Shown here: piece by piece, positions 39,532 to 48,472 of the stretch
Layout: each line of letters begins with the position of its first letter
How positions within the stretch are numbered: the stretch's first letter is position 1
Source: an uncultured Bacilli bacterium
Lineage (GTDB): Bacteria > Bacillota_I > Bacilli_A > RF39 > UBA660
Reading direction: 5' to 3'
NCBI GenBank assembly: GCA_910577075.1
Contig: CAJTKV010000006.1
Span: forward strand, 1-50,931
Length of the DNA: 50,931 nucleotides
Program-made: the position numbers and the translations under genes
The notes under the pieces: model-generated
The model's input: the letters and a program-made list of their open reading frames with translations, nothing else
What the model was told of the DNA's origin: nothing
Database searches by the model: none

Positions 39532-42117
39532 ATGAAATTTTATGAAAAGAATATAAAGGATGTATATAAGGATTTAAATTCTTCTGAAAAAGGTATTTCT
39601 TCAGCAGAAGCCCAAAGAAGATTAGAAGAATTGGGAAAAAATGAAATCGTTGAAGCTAAGCCAAAATCCCCATTAAAAATATTTTTAAATCAATTTAATG
39701 ATATGATGATTATTATATTAATTGTCGTGGCTATTATCATGGGAATCTATGGTTTTATCTATTCGCATGATTATACAGATAGTATCGTTATTGCTGTCGT
39801 TGTCTTGCTTAATGCAATTATGGGATTTATTCAAGAGGAAAAGGCCGAAGTTACTTTAGAGGGATTAAAAAAATATGCGACGTCACATTGTAAAACTGTA
39901 AGAGATGGAAGCATTAAAGTGATAGATTCTAAGGAATTAGTTCCAGGGGACGTTATCGTCTTAGAGGCGGGTGATAAAATACCTGCAGATGCGCGAATTA
40001 TATCGGAAACGAATCTCAGTGTTGATGAGTCTCCTTTGACAGGGGAATCAATTCCAGTCAAGAAAGGCACGCGAACTTTAAAGGGGAAATTTCAAATACA
40101 AGATCAGAGTAATATGCTTTTTTCGGGCTGCAATGTAACTAATGGACGTGTTGAAGCCATCGTCGTAAAAACGGGAATGGATACGGAATTAGGAATAATC
40201 GCGGTGTCTTTAAATACGCCTTATGAGGTAAAAACACCATTAGAGATAAAAATCAATGAAATGAGTAAAAAGATAACTATTCTTATTTTTGTTATTTTGG
40301 TATTTATGTTCTTCTACGGTTTAATTATGGGTTACAAAATATTAGAAATAATTATGTTATGCGTATCATTAGCAGTTGCGGCAATACCGGAAGGTCTTCC
40401 AGCCGTTATAACCATTACTTTATCGGGAGGAGCTGCGGCACTTGCTAAAAAGAAAACTATTGTTAGACAAATGAGTGCTGTTGAAACTCTTGGAGCAACC
40501 GATATTATCTGTTCTGATAAGACGGGAACTATTACTCAAAATAAGATGAAGGTTAAAAAGACAGTTATTTATAATCAAGAGATGTTTTTTCTTATTGCTG
40601 CTTTAGCCAATGAAACTCTCATCGATGGCGATAATTTAGTTGGTGATCCAACAGAAACCTGCCTTTTCGATTACTTATATAAAAAGGGTCAAGATCCAAT
40701 AAAGATAAAAGAAGAAAATCCAAGAATTATGGATGCTCCTTTTGATAGTGAAAGAAAAATGATGTCATCACTAAATACCATTAATGATGAAAATTATGTT
40801 TTAGTAAAGGGAAGTATTGAGAATTTATTAAAAAGATGCCAATACGTATATAGCGAAGGAAAGATTATAAAATTATCTAAAGAAACTATTCAAAGAATTC
40901 AAACTGATGAGCAGAATTTGGCATCCCAGGCTCTTCGAGTAATAGGTTTTGCTTATAAAAAACAAGAGAAAAAGATTGTAGATTCAAAAGAACTTCTAGA
41001 TGAAGAAAATGATTTGATATATGCTGGTATGGCAGGAATTATTGATCCGCCTCGTCAAAGTGTTAAACAATCGGTAGAAAATTGTTTAAAAGCAGGAATA
41101 AGACCTGTAATGATTACGGGAGATTCTCTAGTTACAGCATGTGCGATAGCCAAGGAAGTTGGAATTATCAAAGATGATAGTGAGGGAATTTTAGGAAGTG
41201 ATTTGGATAAATATAGTGATGAAGAGTTATTAAGTGTTGTTAAAAAATATAATGTCTATGCAAGGGTTAGTCCCGATCATAAGAGACGTATTGTAGCTGC
41301 ATGGCAAGGCAATAATAAGGTCGTTGCAATGACGGGAGATGGAGTAAATGATGCACCGGCTATTAAAGATGCCCACGTTGGAGTAGGAATGGGGATTACG
41401 GGAACTGAAGTTACTAAATCCGTAGCCGATATTATTTTGCTAGATGATTCATTTTCGACGATTGTTGTTGCCGTAGAAGAGGGAAGAAGAATATTTACCA
41501 ATATCCGCAATAATATGGTCTATTCGCTATCAAGTAATTTTGCGGAAATATTTGCCGTTTTAATTGGCATGTTTACAGGACATACAATTCTTTTGCCAAT
41601 ACACATATTATTTATTGATTTAATAACGGATTCTATACCAAGTATTTGTCTATCTTTTGAAAAAAGCGAAAAAGGTATAATGGAGAAAATGCCTAGAGGA
41701 ATAGATAAGCCGATGTTTACGCCATTCATCTATGCTAATATTATATTTTCGGCAATAATTGAAACAGTCTTTGTTCTTATTACTTTCTTCGTTTCTTTAA
41801 AATTATATACTCCGGAGATAGCGATGACATTGGCTTTATTATCTCTAGTTATTCAAGAAATACTATATGCGTATGTATGCCGCAATTTACGCGATTTTAC
41901 TCATAGGCAGGGATTTTTCTCTAATAAAGTTATGAATATGGGAATACTAGGGGTAATAATTATTGAAGCACTTGTGTTCTTTACCCCAATTGGAAAAATT
42001 ATTAGCATTGCTACAGTTAATTGGAGTATAGTATTAGTGGTTATTTTATGCAATTTAATATCATTTATCATATATGAATTAGCTAAGCCCATTTTAGTTA
42101 AATTGTTTAAAGATTAA
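39532..42117 (+). CDS. Calcium-translocating P-type ATPase
   Basis: 861 residues, the usual size for SERCA/PacL-type pumps. Phosphorylation Asp329 in SDKTGT, PEGL (286-289) in transmembrane helix 4 for Ca2+ coordination, a TGES loop in the actuator domain (LTGES), hinge MTGDGVNDAPA and about ten membrane helices with C-terminal helices after the ATPase domain are all present. It exports Ca2+ (or Mn2+) using ATP, at the plasma membrane. Ion choice cannot be fully settled from sequence. It is monocistronic, with its own promoter and terminator. Confidence 0.94.
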   Translation: MKFYEKNIKDVYKDLNSSEKGISSAEAQRRLEELGKNEIVEAKPKSPLKIFLNQFNDMMIIILIVVAIIMGIYGFIYSHDYTDSIVIAVVVLLNAIMGFIQEEKAEVTLEGLKKYATSHCKTVRDGSIKVIDSKELVPGDVIVLEAGDKIPADARIISETNLSVDESPLTGESIPVKKGTRTLKGKFQIQDQSNMLFSGCNVTNGRVEAIVVKTGMDTELGIIAVSLNTPYEVKTPLEIKINEMSKKITILIFVILVFMFFYGLIMGYKILEIIMLCVSLAVAAIPEGLPAVITITLSGGAAALAKKKTIVRQMSAVETLGATDIICSDKTGTITQNKMKVKKTVIYNQEMFFLIAALANETLIDGDNLVGDPTETCLFDYLYKKGQDPIKIKEENPRIMDAPFDSERKMMSSLNTINDENYVLVKGSIENLLKRCQYVYSEGKIIKLSKETIQRIQTDEQNLASQALRVIGFAYKKQEKKIVDSKELLDEENDLIYAGMAGIIDPPRQSVKQSVENCLKAGIRPVMITGDSLVTACAIAKEVGIIKDDSEGILGSDLDKYSDEELLSVVKKYNVYARVSPDHKRRIVAAWQGNNKVVAMTGDGVNDAPAIKDAHVGVGMGITGTEVTKSVADIILLDDSFSTIVVAVEEGRRIFTNIRNNMVYSLSSNFAEIFAVLIGMFTGHTILLPIHILFIDLITDSIPSICLSFEKSEKGIMEKMPRGIDKPMFTPFIYANIIFSAIIETVFVLITFFVSLKLYTPEIAMTLALLSLVIQEILYAYVCRNLRDFTHRQGFFSNKVMNMGILGVIIIEALVFFTPIGKIISIATVNWSIVLVVILCNLISFIIYELAKPILVKLFKD

Positions 42118-42143
42118 GGGATGATGAAAATCCTTTTTTTTTA
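42115..42143 (+). terminator. Terminator of the P-type ATPase
   Basis: AAGGGAT pairs with ATCCTTT (one G-U) around a 7-base loop, followed by a T-run. Confidence 0.7.
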
Positions 42144-42185
42144 ATATAATTTATATTATAATAATTCATACAGTGGGTGAAAAAT

Positions 42186-43601
42186 ATGGCAAAGACAGCT
42201 TTAAATAAAAAGGTAGATGACTTTTTTAAAAAAAATCATAATGTTCCAATTACGGAAAAAACCTTTGAGAAATCGGGATTAAATATTAATGAAATTAATG
42301 AGTATGGAAATTTATTACATGCAGCAGTTAATTATGATTATGATAAGGCGCATATTATGCAATTTATTGATATATTGTTAAAAAAGGGTATAAACGTTAA
42401 TAAAAAAGGGGAGAGAACGGGACTTTCCTTTATCCATTTAGCTTTGTATGGTTATACAGGAGAAGATGGAATAGATTATTCTTATTCAGAAGAATTTATT
42501 ATTGAATTAATAAAAAAAGCAAGAAATTATGGTTTTGATGTTAATATAAAAGATAATGATTCAGAAGATATTCCAACGTGTGCAGTTGCTAGTGAAATAT
42601 ATAGGGGAAGTGTATTAAAAATAATTGAAACTCTTGGACCACGATATGAACTTCCCGAAGATTTTTTAGAAAAATATAAAAAATATTTGAACGAGGCAAG
42701 AAGGGGGAATAATAATAGATGGTATAATCGCTTAAACAACGAATTGGGTGCCATAACAGATTATGTCAATAAAAGTAAATTGAATTATGATGATTTAAAT
42801 CTCCTTGCTAAGGATAAGATGGAATTATTAAAAAGTAAAACTAATGATTTAGATTATGATAAATTAGCAAATTTATATGGGGAAATACATGCTTTGATAG
42901 AGGAAATAAGAGGTATTATATCTAAGATTGTCATGTTAAATAGAGATAGTAGCGAATATGAATCTTTTTTGAGTGATTCATTAAATTTGATTCAAACAGT
43001 ATTAGAAGAGCATTTAAAAGAAATGGAACACAAGCCTAATCAAAAATCCTTAGAAGCAGTTAAAGAAATTGCTATTTGTTTTGCGTTTGCATCTCTTATA
43101 AAGAAAATTGAAGAAAAAGTTAGAGATTATCAAGAATACCTAGAATCTTTAAGAAAAGAAGCAAAAAATAGAAAGACTTTAAATGAATGCCATCTAATGT
43201 TGAATGAGATAGCGGAAATAGAAATTGGTGATGAATTAAAAACTATTATAGAAGCTAACATTGAAAAAATAGAGGTTGCTATGACTGAAACTAGGGAATC
43301 GTTTGAAGCTTTAAAAAGTGCAAAGAATGCGGCTAGTTCTTTTATTCCTATTTCGGATATTCAGGAAGATGTTGACTATGGTAATTTAACAATAGAGGAA
43401 TTAAAAGAAATAACTCTTTCAAATCAAAAAATGGTAAGTAGCTATCGAAAGAATATAAAAGATAAGATATCAAGTCTCTATGAACAATTATATTGTTCGG
43501 TAATTCCTCTAATTGAAAGTGGATTAATGAACAAAGAGGATATTAAAAGTATTTTTTCATCTACCCTTAGTTCTTCAAAAGTTAAGGAGAAGAAGAAATG
43601 A
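42186..43601 (+). CDS. Ankyrin-repeat protein with coiled-coil C-terminus
   Basis: 471 residues from ATG 42186 (GGGTGA at 42175; GTG 42177 is part of that site). Residues about 30-135 contain two to three ankyrin-like repeats: NEYGNLLHAAVNY, LLKKGINVNKKGERTGLSFIHLALYG and FDVNIKDNDSED. The remaining ~330 residues are predicted helix and coiled-coil, very rich in Glu, Lys, Leu and Ile. It has no signal or membrane segment. It is coupled by ATGA overlap to the giant gene that follows, so the two are likely partners. TATAAT boxes at 42145 and 42157 give a promoter. Confidence 0.82.
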   Translation: MAKTALNKKVDDFFKKNHNVPITEKTFEKSGLNINEINEYGNLLHAAVNYDYDKAHIMQFIDILLKKGINVNKKGERTGLSFIHLALYGYTGEDGIDYSYSEEFIIELIKKARNYGFDVNIKDNDSEDIPTCAVASEIYRGSVLKIIETLGPRYELPEDFLEKYKKYLNEARRGNNNRWYNRLNNELGAITDYVNKSKLNYDDLNLLAKDKMELLKSKTNDLDYDKLANLYGEIHALIEEIRGIISKIVMLNRDSSEYESFLSDSLNLIQTVLEEHLKEMEHKPNQKSLEAVKEIAICFAFASLIKKIEEKVRDYQEYLESLRKEAKNRKTLNECHLMLNEIAEIEIGDELKTIIEANIEKIEVAMTETRESFEALKSAKNAASSFIPISDIQEDVDYGNLTIEELKEITLSNQKMVSSYRKNIKDKISSLYEQLYCSVIPLIESGLMNKEDIKSIFSSTLSSSKVKEKKK

Positions 43602-46600
43602 TTCCTTTAAAAAATGAAAATTCTTCTTCAGAATTGATTGAAATGGAAGAAGATTCTTTCTTTTGTCTTTTAAGTTCCGAAGATAAATATTCTTGTTTTA
43701 TTAGAAAAAAGATAGAAGATTTAGAAAATGAGTATGATAAGTTAAGTGTAGATGAGGCGCGCGCGAGATTTTTTGACATCGTTCATGATTTTATGATATT
43801 TGGTTCAACTTATGATTTAAAGTTGCTAAATCCCTTGAACTTTATAAAAAAATATGATTTTCTTATTACCGATGATAAACTGATAGATGTATACTTTTCT
43901 TTAAACAATTATGATGTGGCTTTGGAATTTATAAAATTAAAAAAAGAGGAATTAAGCAAATGCTTTAAAAAGTACTATATTGCCTTATTTGAAAATGACT
44001 CAACTGATGATTATCCTATTAGTGATCTTGATTATATGCTGACAGCAGAAATTTGTTTTGGTGCGGATTATGAGAAGAGAAAAATTTATTCGGTAGCAGG
44101 ATGTTATAAAGAAAATGAACTTAAAATTCTTTTATATCGTTATTTTAAAGATGATGTAACATTTATTTTTTATAATGAAGAGAAAAATTTTATTCCTCTA
44201 TATGGATATTGTTCTAATCTTGATTGGCAAGCGTTGGAGGAAATATTTGTCGATTTATATTTAAAAGGGGAATATGAAACAATTAAAAAAATTATAAAAA
44301 AAGGCCTATCTTATAGTAGTAATTTTGTTCCTCATATTGAAGATAAAAAGCCTTTTAATGATTATAAATTATATGGTGTTATTTTTTTAGAACTTATAGT
44401 AAAACTTGGAAGAACGGCTTTTACTGAGGCGAATATTGCAGCAATGAAAAAGCAAGAAGATTTCATAATAAGTACGATAGAGCCTAGTGAGAATTTGGCA
44501 ACTAATGTTTTGTCTAATGAGTTTTTGGCTAATTTAAAATTTTTAAAAAATATACCTAAAAGGGAATTACTGCAACATCCATTTTATGGCAAAGTGTTTG
44601 AGGTCTATTTGGTCTTTTGTCGTTCTCTGTATTATTTTGATGTAAAAAAATATGAATTTATATTTAAACGTCTTTTTAATCGCTTGATTGAAGGAAAATC
44701 TCTAATTGATATGATGGGTATTTCTAGTATTGAAAGTTTATTTCATTTTTATAAGACTAACGAGATTGTTAATTTTGATGATTCTAAAAAAGTCAGTGTA
44801 TCTAAAATAAACTCCTATATAACAAAGCAATATTTAGAACTTAAAAATATTTTAATTAATTCATATAAGGGATCAAGGGAGAAATATGAATTGTTGAATC
44901 CTCATGAGCGAATATCTAAAACCATGGATGATGCGTTTTCAATTTATGCAATTCATTTTATTTCAATGTTAGGGTTTTCAAATAGCAAGAAAATGCTTGA
45001 GGCAGGTTTGAAAATTGAAGAGGTCTCGTCTTTGGCAAATCTTGAGTATAGAAGCGACAAAGAAAGAGAAGAATTTTTAAATATTATTATAAGAGATATC
45101 TCGCTTCTTATTAAGAATAGAGATAATCTAAATGTGTTATTTAAATTATTTAGACATCTCAAAGATGAAAATTATCCACGGATAACATTAAATAAACTTG
45201 TTAAACGAGTTATGTCTTTTGAATATGCCTTATTGCCGAATGTCGAATGTTTAAAAGATGATTTGTTGCGATTAGATTTAGTCAGTAAGGGAGAACCAAT
45301 TGACAATAAAATTGAGGGAGTAAAGCTATATAATGATTATAGATTGCGTGAGCAATCGTCTATTCCCGATATTGAAGGAAGATATAAAAATCTAAGTTAT
45401 TCTACAGTTGATATGCATAGTACCGAAATTATTTCAAATGGTATTGGTAACTATCTTTATCCGGAAAATAAAAAAGGTTCTAGTTGTTTAACTCCGGCAG
45501 GTAAAGCCTCTAGCTGTCTTTTTCATGGAGCTATTAATCCCCACGGACGCTTTTTTAAGGTAACTATTAATGGCAAGATTGTTGCTTATAGTTGGCTATG
45601 GCGAGCAGGCGATGTCTTGTGTTTTGATAATATAGAAGTAACAGATAGGGCTTTAGATATACCGGATTATGAAACGACAATCATGAACATCTATTTAAAA
45701 GCTGCTGGAGATTTCGTTAAAATATCTACACGAGAAGAGAAGAATCCTCTTAAAGTAGTAGTAGTTGGTAAAAATAAAATTGATATGTTAAATGAACCTT
45801 TTGATGGTTTAGATAAAGTGAGGGATTATTGCGCTAATAACTTTAGACCGAATAATTCCGATAATTTATATTTGGAAGATTCTAAGGATACTCAGTATGT
45901 ATTATGCGGTAAAATTGATGATGATCTAAATACTGAAGATACGAATTATTTTTATTATTACCAATCCAAAAAGGGGACCAGTTTTGATGAATGGTCTTGG
46001 AATTATTTATATAAATTAATTAATTCAATTTATTTTGATTATTGTTTATATAATAATCAAAAATATGAACGTTTAACTACCAGCTATACGAGGGGCTTTA
46101 TTGGTGATGATTGGGTAATTGGCTATAAGGAAGATGGCAGCTATGATTTGTTTTATCGAACTGTTAATGAAAGAATTTTTAAAGAAATATCTTCTTATTT
46201 ATCTATTAGTATTGATTCTTTAACTAAAAATCCTATTATTATTACCCATGATTATACGGGATTAGATTATTTGTTAGATAGAAATAATTATGATATAAAT
46301 GTTGGTGAATTAAAAGAATATCTAAAAAATGTAAGAGATACTATCTCTTCCGTTACTAAGGAAGATTTTTATCATACTCCACATTCTATGGAAAATTTTG
46401 GACATATCATATATGATGGAGCAATCACATCTTCGGCTTTTGGGCAGCACAGGGGAGGTTCGGGAACTAATGGTTCACATTTTATATGTGTTGCGGCTAT
46501 GGATTCGGAACTTTTTAGGGGATTATCTTTAAATGAAGGATTTATTTTAGATAAAAATATATGTGCCTTTCCAACAGAATTTAATGTTTCAAGCAAAGTT

Positions 46601-46852
46601 GATTCGTCGATATTCCGCGACAGTCGTTATCCTATTCGCATTGAGGGAGGTAAAGGAGAATTACATGTTTTAGATTATATTGAACTTAATAAAGCTAAAG
46701 GGATTCTCATAAATGGCGATAATGAAGGAAACATTGCCAAAATCCTCTATATTCTTGAACAAAGGGAGTCGAATCTTCCCATTTTGATAGATCGAAATAA
46801 ATTCTACACCATTGACAAAAATGAGTTAAAACGTCTAATTAAACTAAAATAG
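43598..46852 (+). CDS. Giant orphan protein of 1084 residues, partner of the ankyrin protein
   Basis: A soluble 1084-residue protein with no signal or membrane segment. Residues ~1-560 are mostly helical. The second half changes character: about 625-695 has beta-rich stretches with SSCLTPAGKASSCLFHGAIN and FFKVTINGKIVAYSWLWR, and about 940-1030 is a compact region with FGQHRGGSGTNGSHFICVA and an acidic/His mix. This looks like an enzymatic domain, but I cannot assign a family. Overlap ATGA with the ankyrin gene shows translational coupling. The combination suggests a two-protein system such as an effector or phage-defence-like machine; this is inference. Confidence 0.75.
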   Translation: MIPLKNENSSSELIEMEEDSFFCLLSSEDKYSCFIRKKIEDLENEYDKLSVDEARARFFDIVHDFMIFGSTYDLKLLNPLNFIKKYDFLITDDKLIDVYFSLNNYDVALEFIKLKKEELSKCFKKYYIALFENDSTDDYPISDLDYMLTAEICFGADYEKRKIYSVAGCYKENELKILLYRYFKDDVTFIFYNEEKNFIPLYGYCSNLDWQALEEIFVDLYLKGEYETIKKIIKKGLSYSSNFVPHIEDKKPFNDYKLYGVIFLELIVKLGRTAFTEANIAAMKKQEDFIISTIEPSENLATNVLSNEFLANLKFLKNIPKRELLQHPFYGKVFEVYLVFCRSLYYFDVKKYEFIFKRLFNRLIEGKSLIDMMGISSIESLFHFYKTNEIVNFDDSKKVSVSKINSYITKQYLELKNILINSYKGSREKYELLNPHERISKTMDDAFSIYAIHFISMLGFSNSKKMLEAGLKIEEVSSLANLEYRSDKEREEFLNIIIRDISLLIKNRDNLNVLFKLFRHLKDENYPRITLNKLVKRVMSFEYALLPNVECLKDDLLRLDLVSKGEPIDNKIEGVKLYNDYRLREQSSIPDIEGRYKNLSYSTVDMHSTEIISNGIGNYLYPENKKGSSCLTPAGKASSCLFHGAINPHGRFFKVTINGKIVAYSWLWRAGDVLCFDNIEVTDRALDIPDYETTIMNIYLKAAGDFVKISTREEKNPLKVVVVGKNKIDMLNEPFDGLDKVRDYCANNFRPNNSDNLYLEDSKDTQYVLCGKIDDDLNTEDTNYFYYYQSKKGTSFDEWSWNYLYKLINSIYFDYCLYNNQKYERLTTSYTRGFIGDDWVIGYKEDGSYDLFYRTVNERIFKEISSYLSISIDSLTKNPIIITHDYTGLDYLLDRNNYDINVGELKEYLKNVRDTISSVTKEDFYHTPHSMENFGHIIYDGAITSSAFGQHRGGSGTNGSHFICVAAMDSELFRGLSLNEGFILDKNICAFPTEFNVSSKVDSSIFRDSRYPIRIEGGKGELHVLDYIELNKAKGILINGDNEGNIAKILYILEQRESNLPILIDRNKFYTIDKNELKRLIKLK

Positions 46853-46886
46853 ATGTGTTTTTATTGATAAATATCGAAAAATAGTC

Positions 46887-46914
46887 TTGACAGTTCTTAA
46901 ATATATGATATAAT
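46887..46914 (+). promoter_or_regulatory. Strong promoter of the infC-rpmI-rplT operon
   Basis: Exact TTGACA (46887-46892), a 16-base spacer and TATAAT (46909-46914), with TG one base upstream. It gives a leader of about 170 bases. Confidence 0.88.
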
Positions 46915-46938
46915 CATATTGTTTTAAAAAGGAAAGAG

Positions 46939-47064
46939 ATTGTATTCACATCCACCTGAGTAGCGAAATAGCACTAGGTCAAAAGCCATGAAATAATAGA
47001 TTAATTTTAATTATAGATATTATTATGCTAGGTTTTTAAGTGGATACAATTGTATTCACTTTTT
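46939..47064 (+). promoter_or_regulatory. Leader attenuator of infC-rpmI-rplT (L20-leader-like)
   Basis: An 11-base direct repeat, ATTGTATTCAC, occurs at 46939-46949 and 47049-47059. The second copy is the right arm of a terminator (10-bp stem 47038-47047/47052-47061, then a U-run). The first copy can pair instead with the left arm (47040-47050), forming a long-range antiterminator. A local hairpin with bulged purines at 46954-46979 (ACCT/AGGT, AGT/ACT, GC/GC) lies between, as in L20 leaders, where L20 binding sets the outcome. Confidence 0.7.
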
Positions 47065-47092
47065 ATTATAATTTTAATGGAGGTGCGTATTT

Positions 47093-47632
47093 ATAGCAAA
47101 CGTAAACAAAAAAAGTGATGAATTACTAATCAATGAGCAAATCAGAGTTCCCGAATTAATGGTAATCGGACCAAATGGAGAGCAAATGGGTACTAAAAAA
47201 TTAGCAGATGCGTTAACAATTGCGAATTTTGCTGGATTAGATTTAGTATTGATGAACTCGGGTTCTGAACGTCCAGTTGCTAAAATCATGGACTATAACA
47301 AATTTAAGTATGAGAAATCCAAAAAACAAAAGGAAGCTTTAAAAAAACAAAGAGAGAGTAACAAAGATATGAAAGAATATCAATTATCTTATAATATTGA
47401 TATTGGAGACTTTGAAACTCGTCGTCGCAATGCTCAGGGTTATCTTGAAAAAGGACATAAGATTAAAGTTACAATACGTTTTAAGGGAAGACAAATGGCT
47501 CATACTGATTTAGGAACAGAAGTAATGCTTCGTTTTGCAGAAGCACTAAATGACTATGCTACTATTGAAAGCAATCCAAAACTTGAAGGACGTACTATGC
47601 TAATGATATTAGCACCAAAAAAGGAAATATAG
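47093..47632 (+). CDS. infC: Translation initiation factor IF-3, with an AUA start codon
   Basis: 179 residues. The N-domain begins ANVNKKSDELLINEQIRVPE and leads to VIGPNGEQMG, the usual IF3 N-terminus; the C-domain carries TIRFKGRQMAHTD near 125-137. The start is ATA at 47093, 7 bases after GGAGGTG. ATG 47159 would drop 22 conserved residues and has no ribosome site. Rare start codons on infC are known to allow IF3 to repress its own synthesis; most bacteria use AUU, and AUA is rarer. It binds the 30S subunit and controls start-codon selection. First gene of infC-rpmI-rplT. Confidence 0.93.
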   Translation: MANVNKKSDELLINEQIRVPELMVIGPNGEQMGTKKLADALTIANFAGLDLVLMNSGSERPVAKIMDYNKFKYEKSKKQKEALKKQRESNKDMKEYQLSYNIDIGDFETRRRNAQGYLEKGHKIKVTIRFKGRQMAHTDLGTEVMLRFAEALNDYATIESNPKLEGRTMLMILAPKKEI

Positions 47633-47644
47633 GAGGATTATTAC

Positions 47645-47833
47645 ATGCCAAAACAAAAGACACATAAAGCTACTAAAAAAGTTTTAAAGAAACATAAAAG
47701 TGGTTTAATAACTTACAAAAAGAGTGGTGGAAATCACCAAACTGCTAAAGATTCAACTAAGGCAGTTAGACAAAGAAGAAAACAAGGACAATTAGCGAAA
47801 GGAATAGCTGACAGATTAAAAAATGTCATCTAA
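47645..47833 (+). CDS. rpmI: Ribosomal protein L35
   Basis: 62 residues, very basic, of the normal L35 length. It begins MPKQKTHKATKKVLKKHKSG and has the typical HQTAKDSTKAVRQRRKQ middle. It binds 23S rRNA in the 50S subunit. AGGAGG is the ribosome site. It lies 12 bases after infC and 11 before rplT, the standard order in Bacteria, under the leader at 46939-47064. Confidence 0.95.
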   Translation: MPKQKTHKATKKVLKKHKSGLITYKKSGGNHQTAKDSTKAVRQRRKQGQLAKGIADRLKNVI

Positions 47834-47844
47834 GGTGAAGTATA

Positions 47845-48381
47845 ATGACAAGAGTTAAAGGTGGATCTGTTGCTAAAAACAGACGTAGAAAAGTATTAAA
47901 ACAAGCCAAAGGATATTTTGGTTCAAAACATAGACTTTATAAGACTGCTCAAGAACAATTATTTCATAGTGGAGCATATGCTTATAGAGATAGAAAGCAA
48001 AATAAACGTAATTTCCGTAAATTATGGATTACACGTATCAACGCTGCATGTCGTATGAACGATATTAGTTATTCTCGTTTCATCAATGGTTTAACTAAAG
48101 CAGGCGTTGAAATTAATAGAAAAATGCTAAGTGAAGTAGCAATCGATAATCCAGCATTATTCACAAGTTATGTAAATATTGCTAAAGATGCTCTAGCTGG
48201 TAAGGTTTCTAAGACTGAAGTAGCTAAAGCTAACAAAGAAGTTGCTGCAGCTCCTAAAGAAGAAAGTGCTGATATTTCTAAATTAACAGTTGCTGAATTA
48301 AAAGAAATGGCAGCTGCACGTGGAATAGAAGGCGCAACTTCTATGAAAAAAGCTGAATTAGTTGAAGCTTTAAGCAAATAA
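47845..48381 (+). CDS. rplT: Ribosomal protein L20 with an extra C-terminal Rho-N-like domain
   Basis: 178 residues against the usual ~118. Residues 1-117 are an ordinary L20 (TRVKGGSVAKNRRRKVLK start, CRMNDISYSRFINGL, late NPALFTSYV). A linker rich in Ala, Lys and Glu follows (118-143). Residues 144-178 read as a Rho N-terminal/SAP-like helix-extended-helix: ISKLTVAELKEMAAARGI...MKKAELVEAL. This domain usually binds nucleic acid. It may add RNA contacts in the ribosome or in autoregulation. AGGTGAAG is the ribosome site. Confidence 0.93.
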   Translation: MTRVKGGSVAKNRRRKVLKQAKGYFGSKHRLYKTAQEQLFHSGAYAYRDRKQNKRNFRKLWITRINAACRMNDISYSRFINGLTKAGVEINRKMLSEVAIDNPALFTSYVNIAKDALAGKVSKTEVAKANKEVAAAPKEESADISKLTVAELKEMAAARGIEGATSMKKAELVEALSK

Positions 48382-48386
48382 TGATT

Positions 48387-48414
48387 AAAAACTATTCTTT
48401 AGGAATAGTTTTTT
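48387..48414 (+). terminator. Terminator of infC-rpmI-rplT
   Basis: AAAACTATTC (48388-48397) pairs with GAATAGTTTT (48403-48412) around a 5-base loop, then T residues. Confidence 0.85.
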
Positions 48415-48415
48415 G

Positions 48416-48444
48416 TTTGCAAAAAAGGTATTCTATGTTAGAAT
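48416..48444 (+). promoter_or_regulatory. Promoter of the 48473 gene
   Basis: TTTGCA (48416-48421), a 17-base spacer and TAGAAT (48439-48444), with TG one base before. It has the same extended -10 as the hisS promoter. Confidence 0.65.
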
Positions 48445-48472
48445 AACTAGCAATGTGAAAGGGGTGTTCGTT

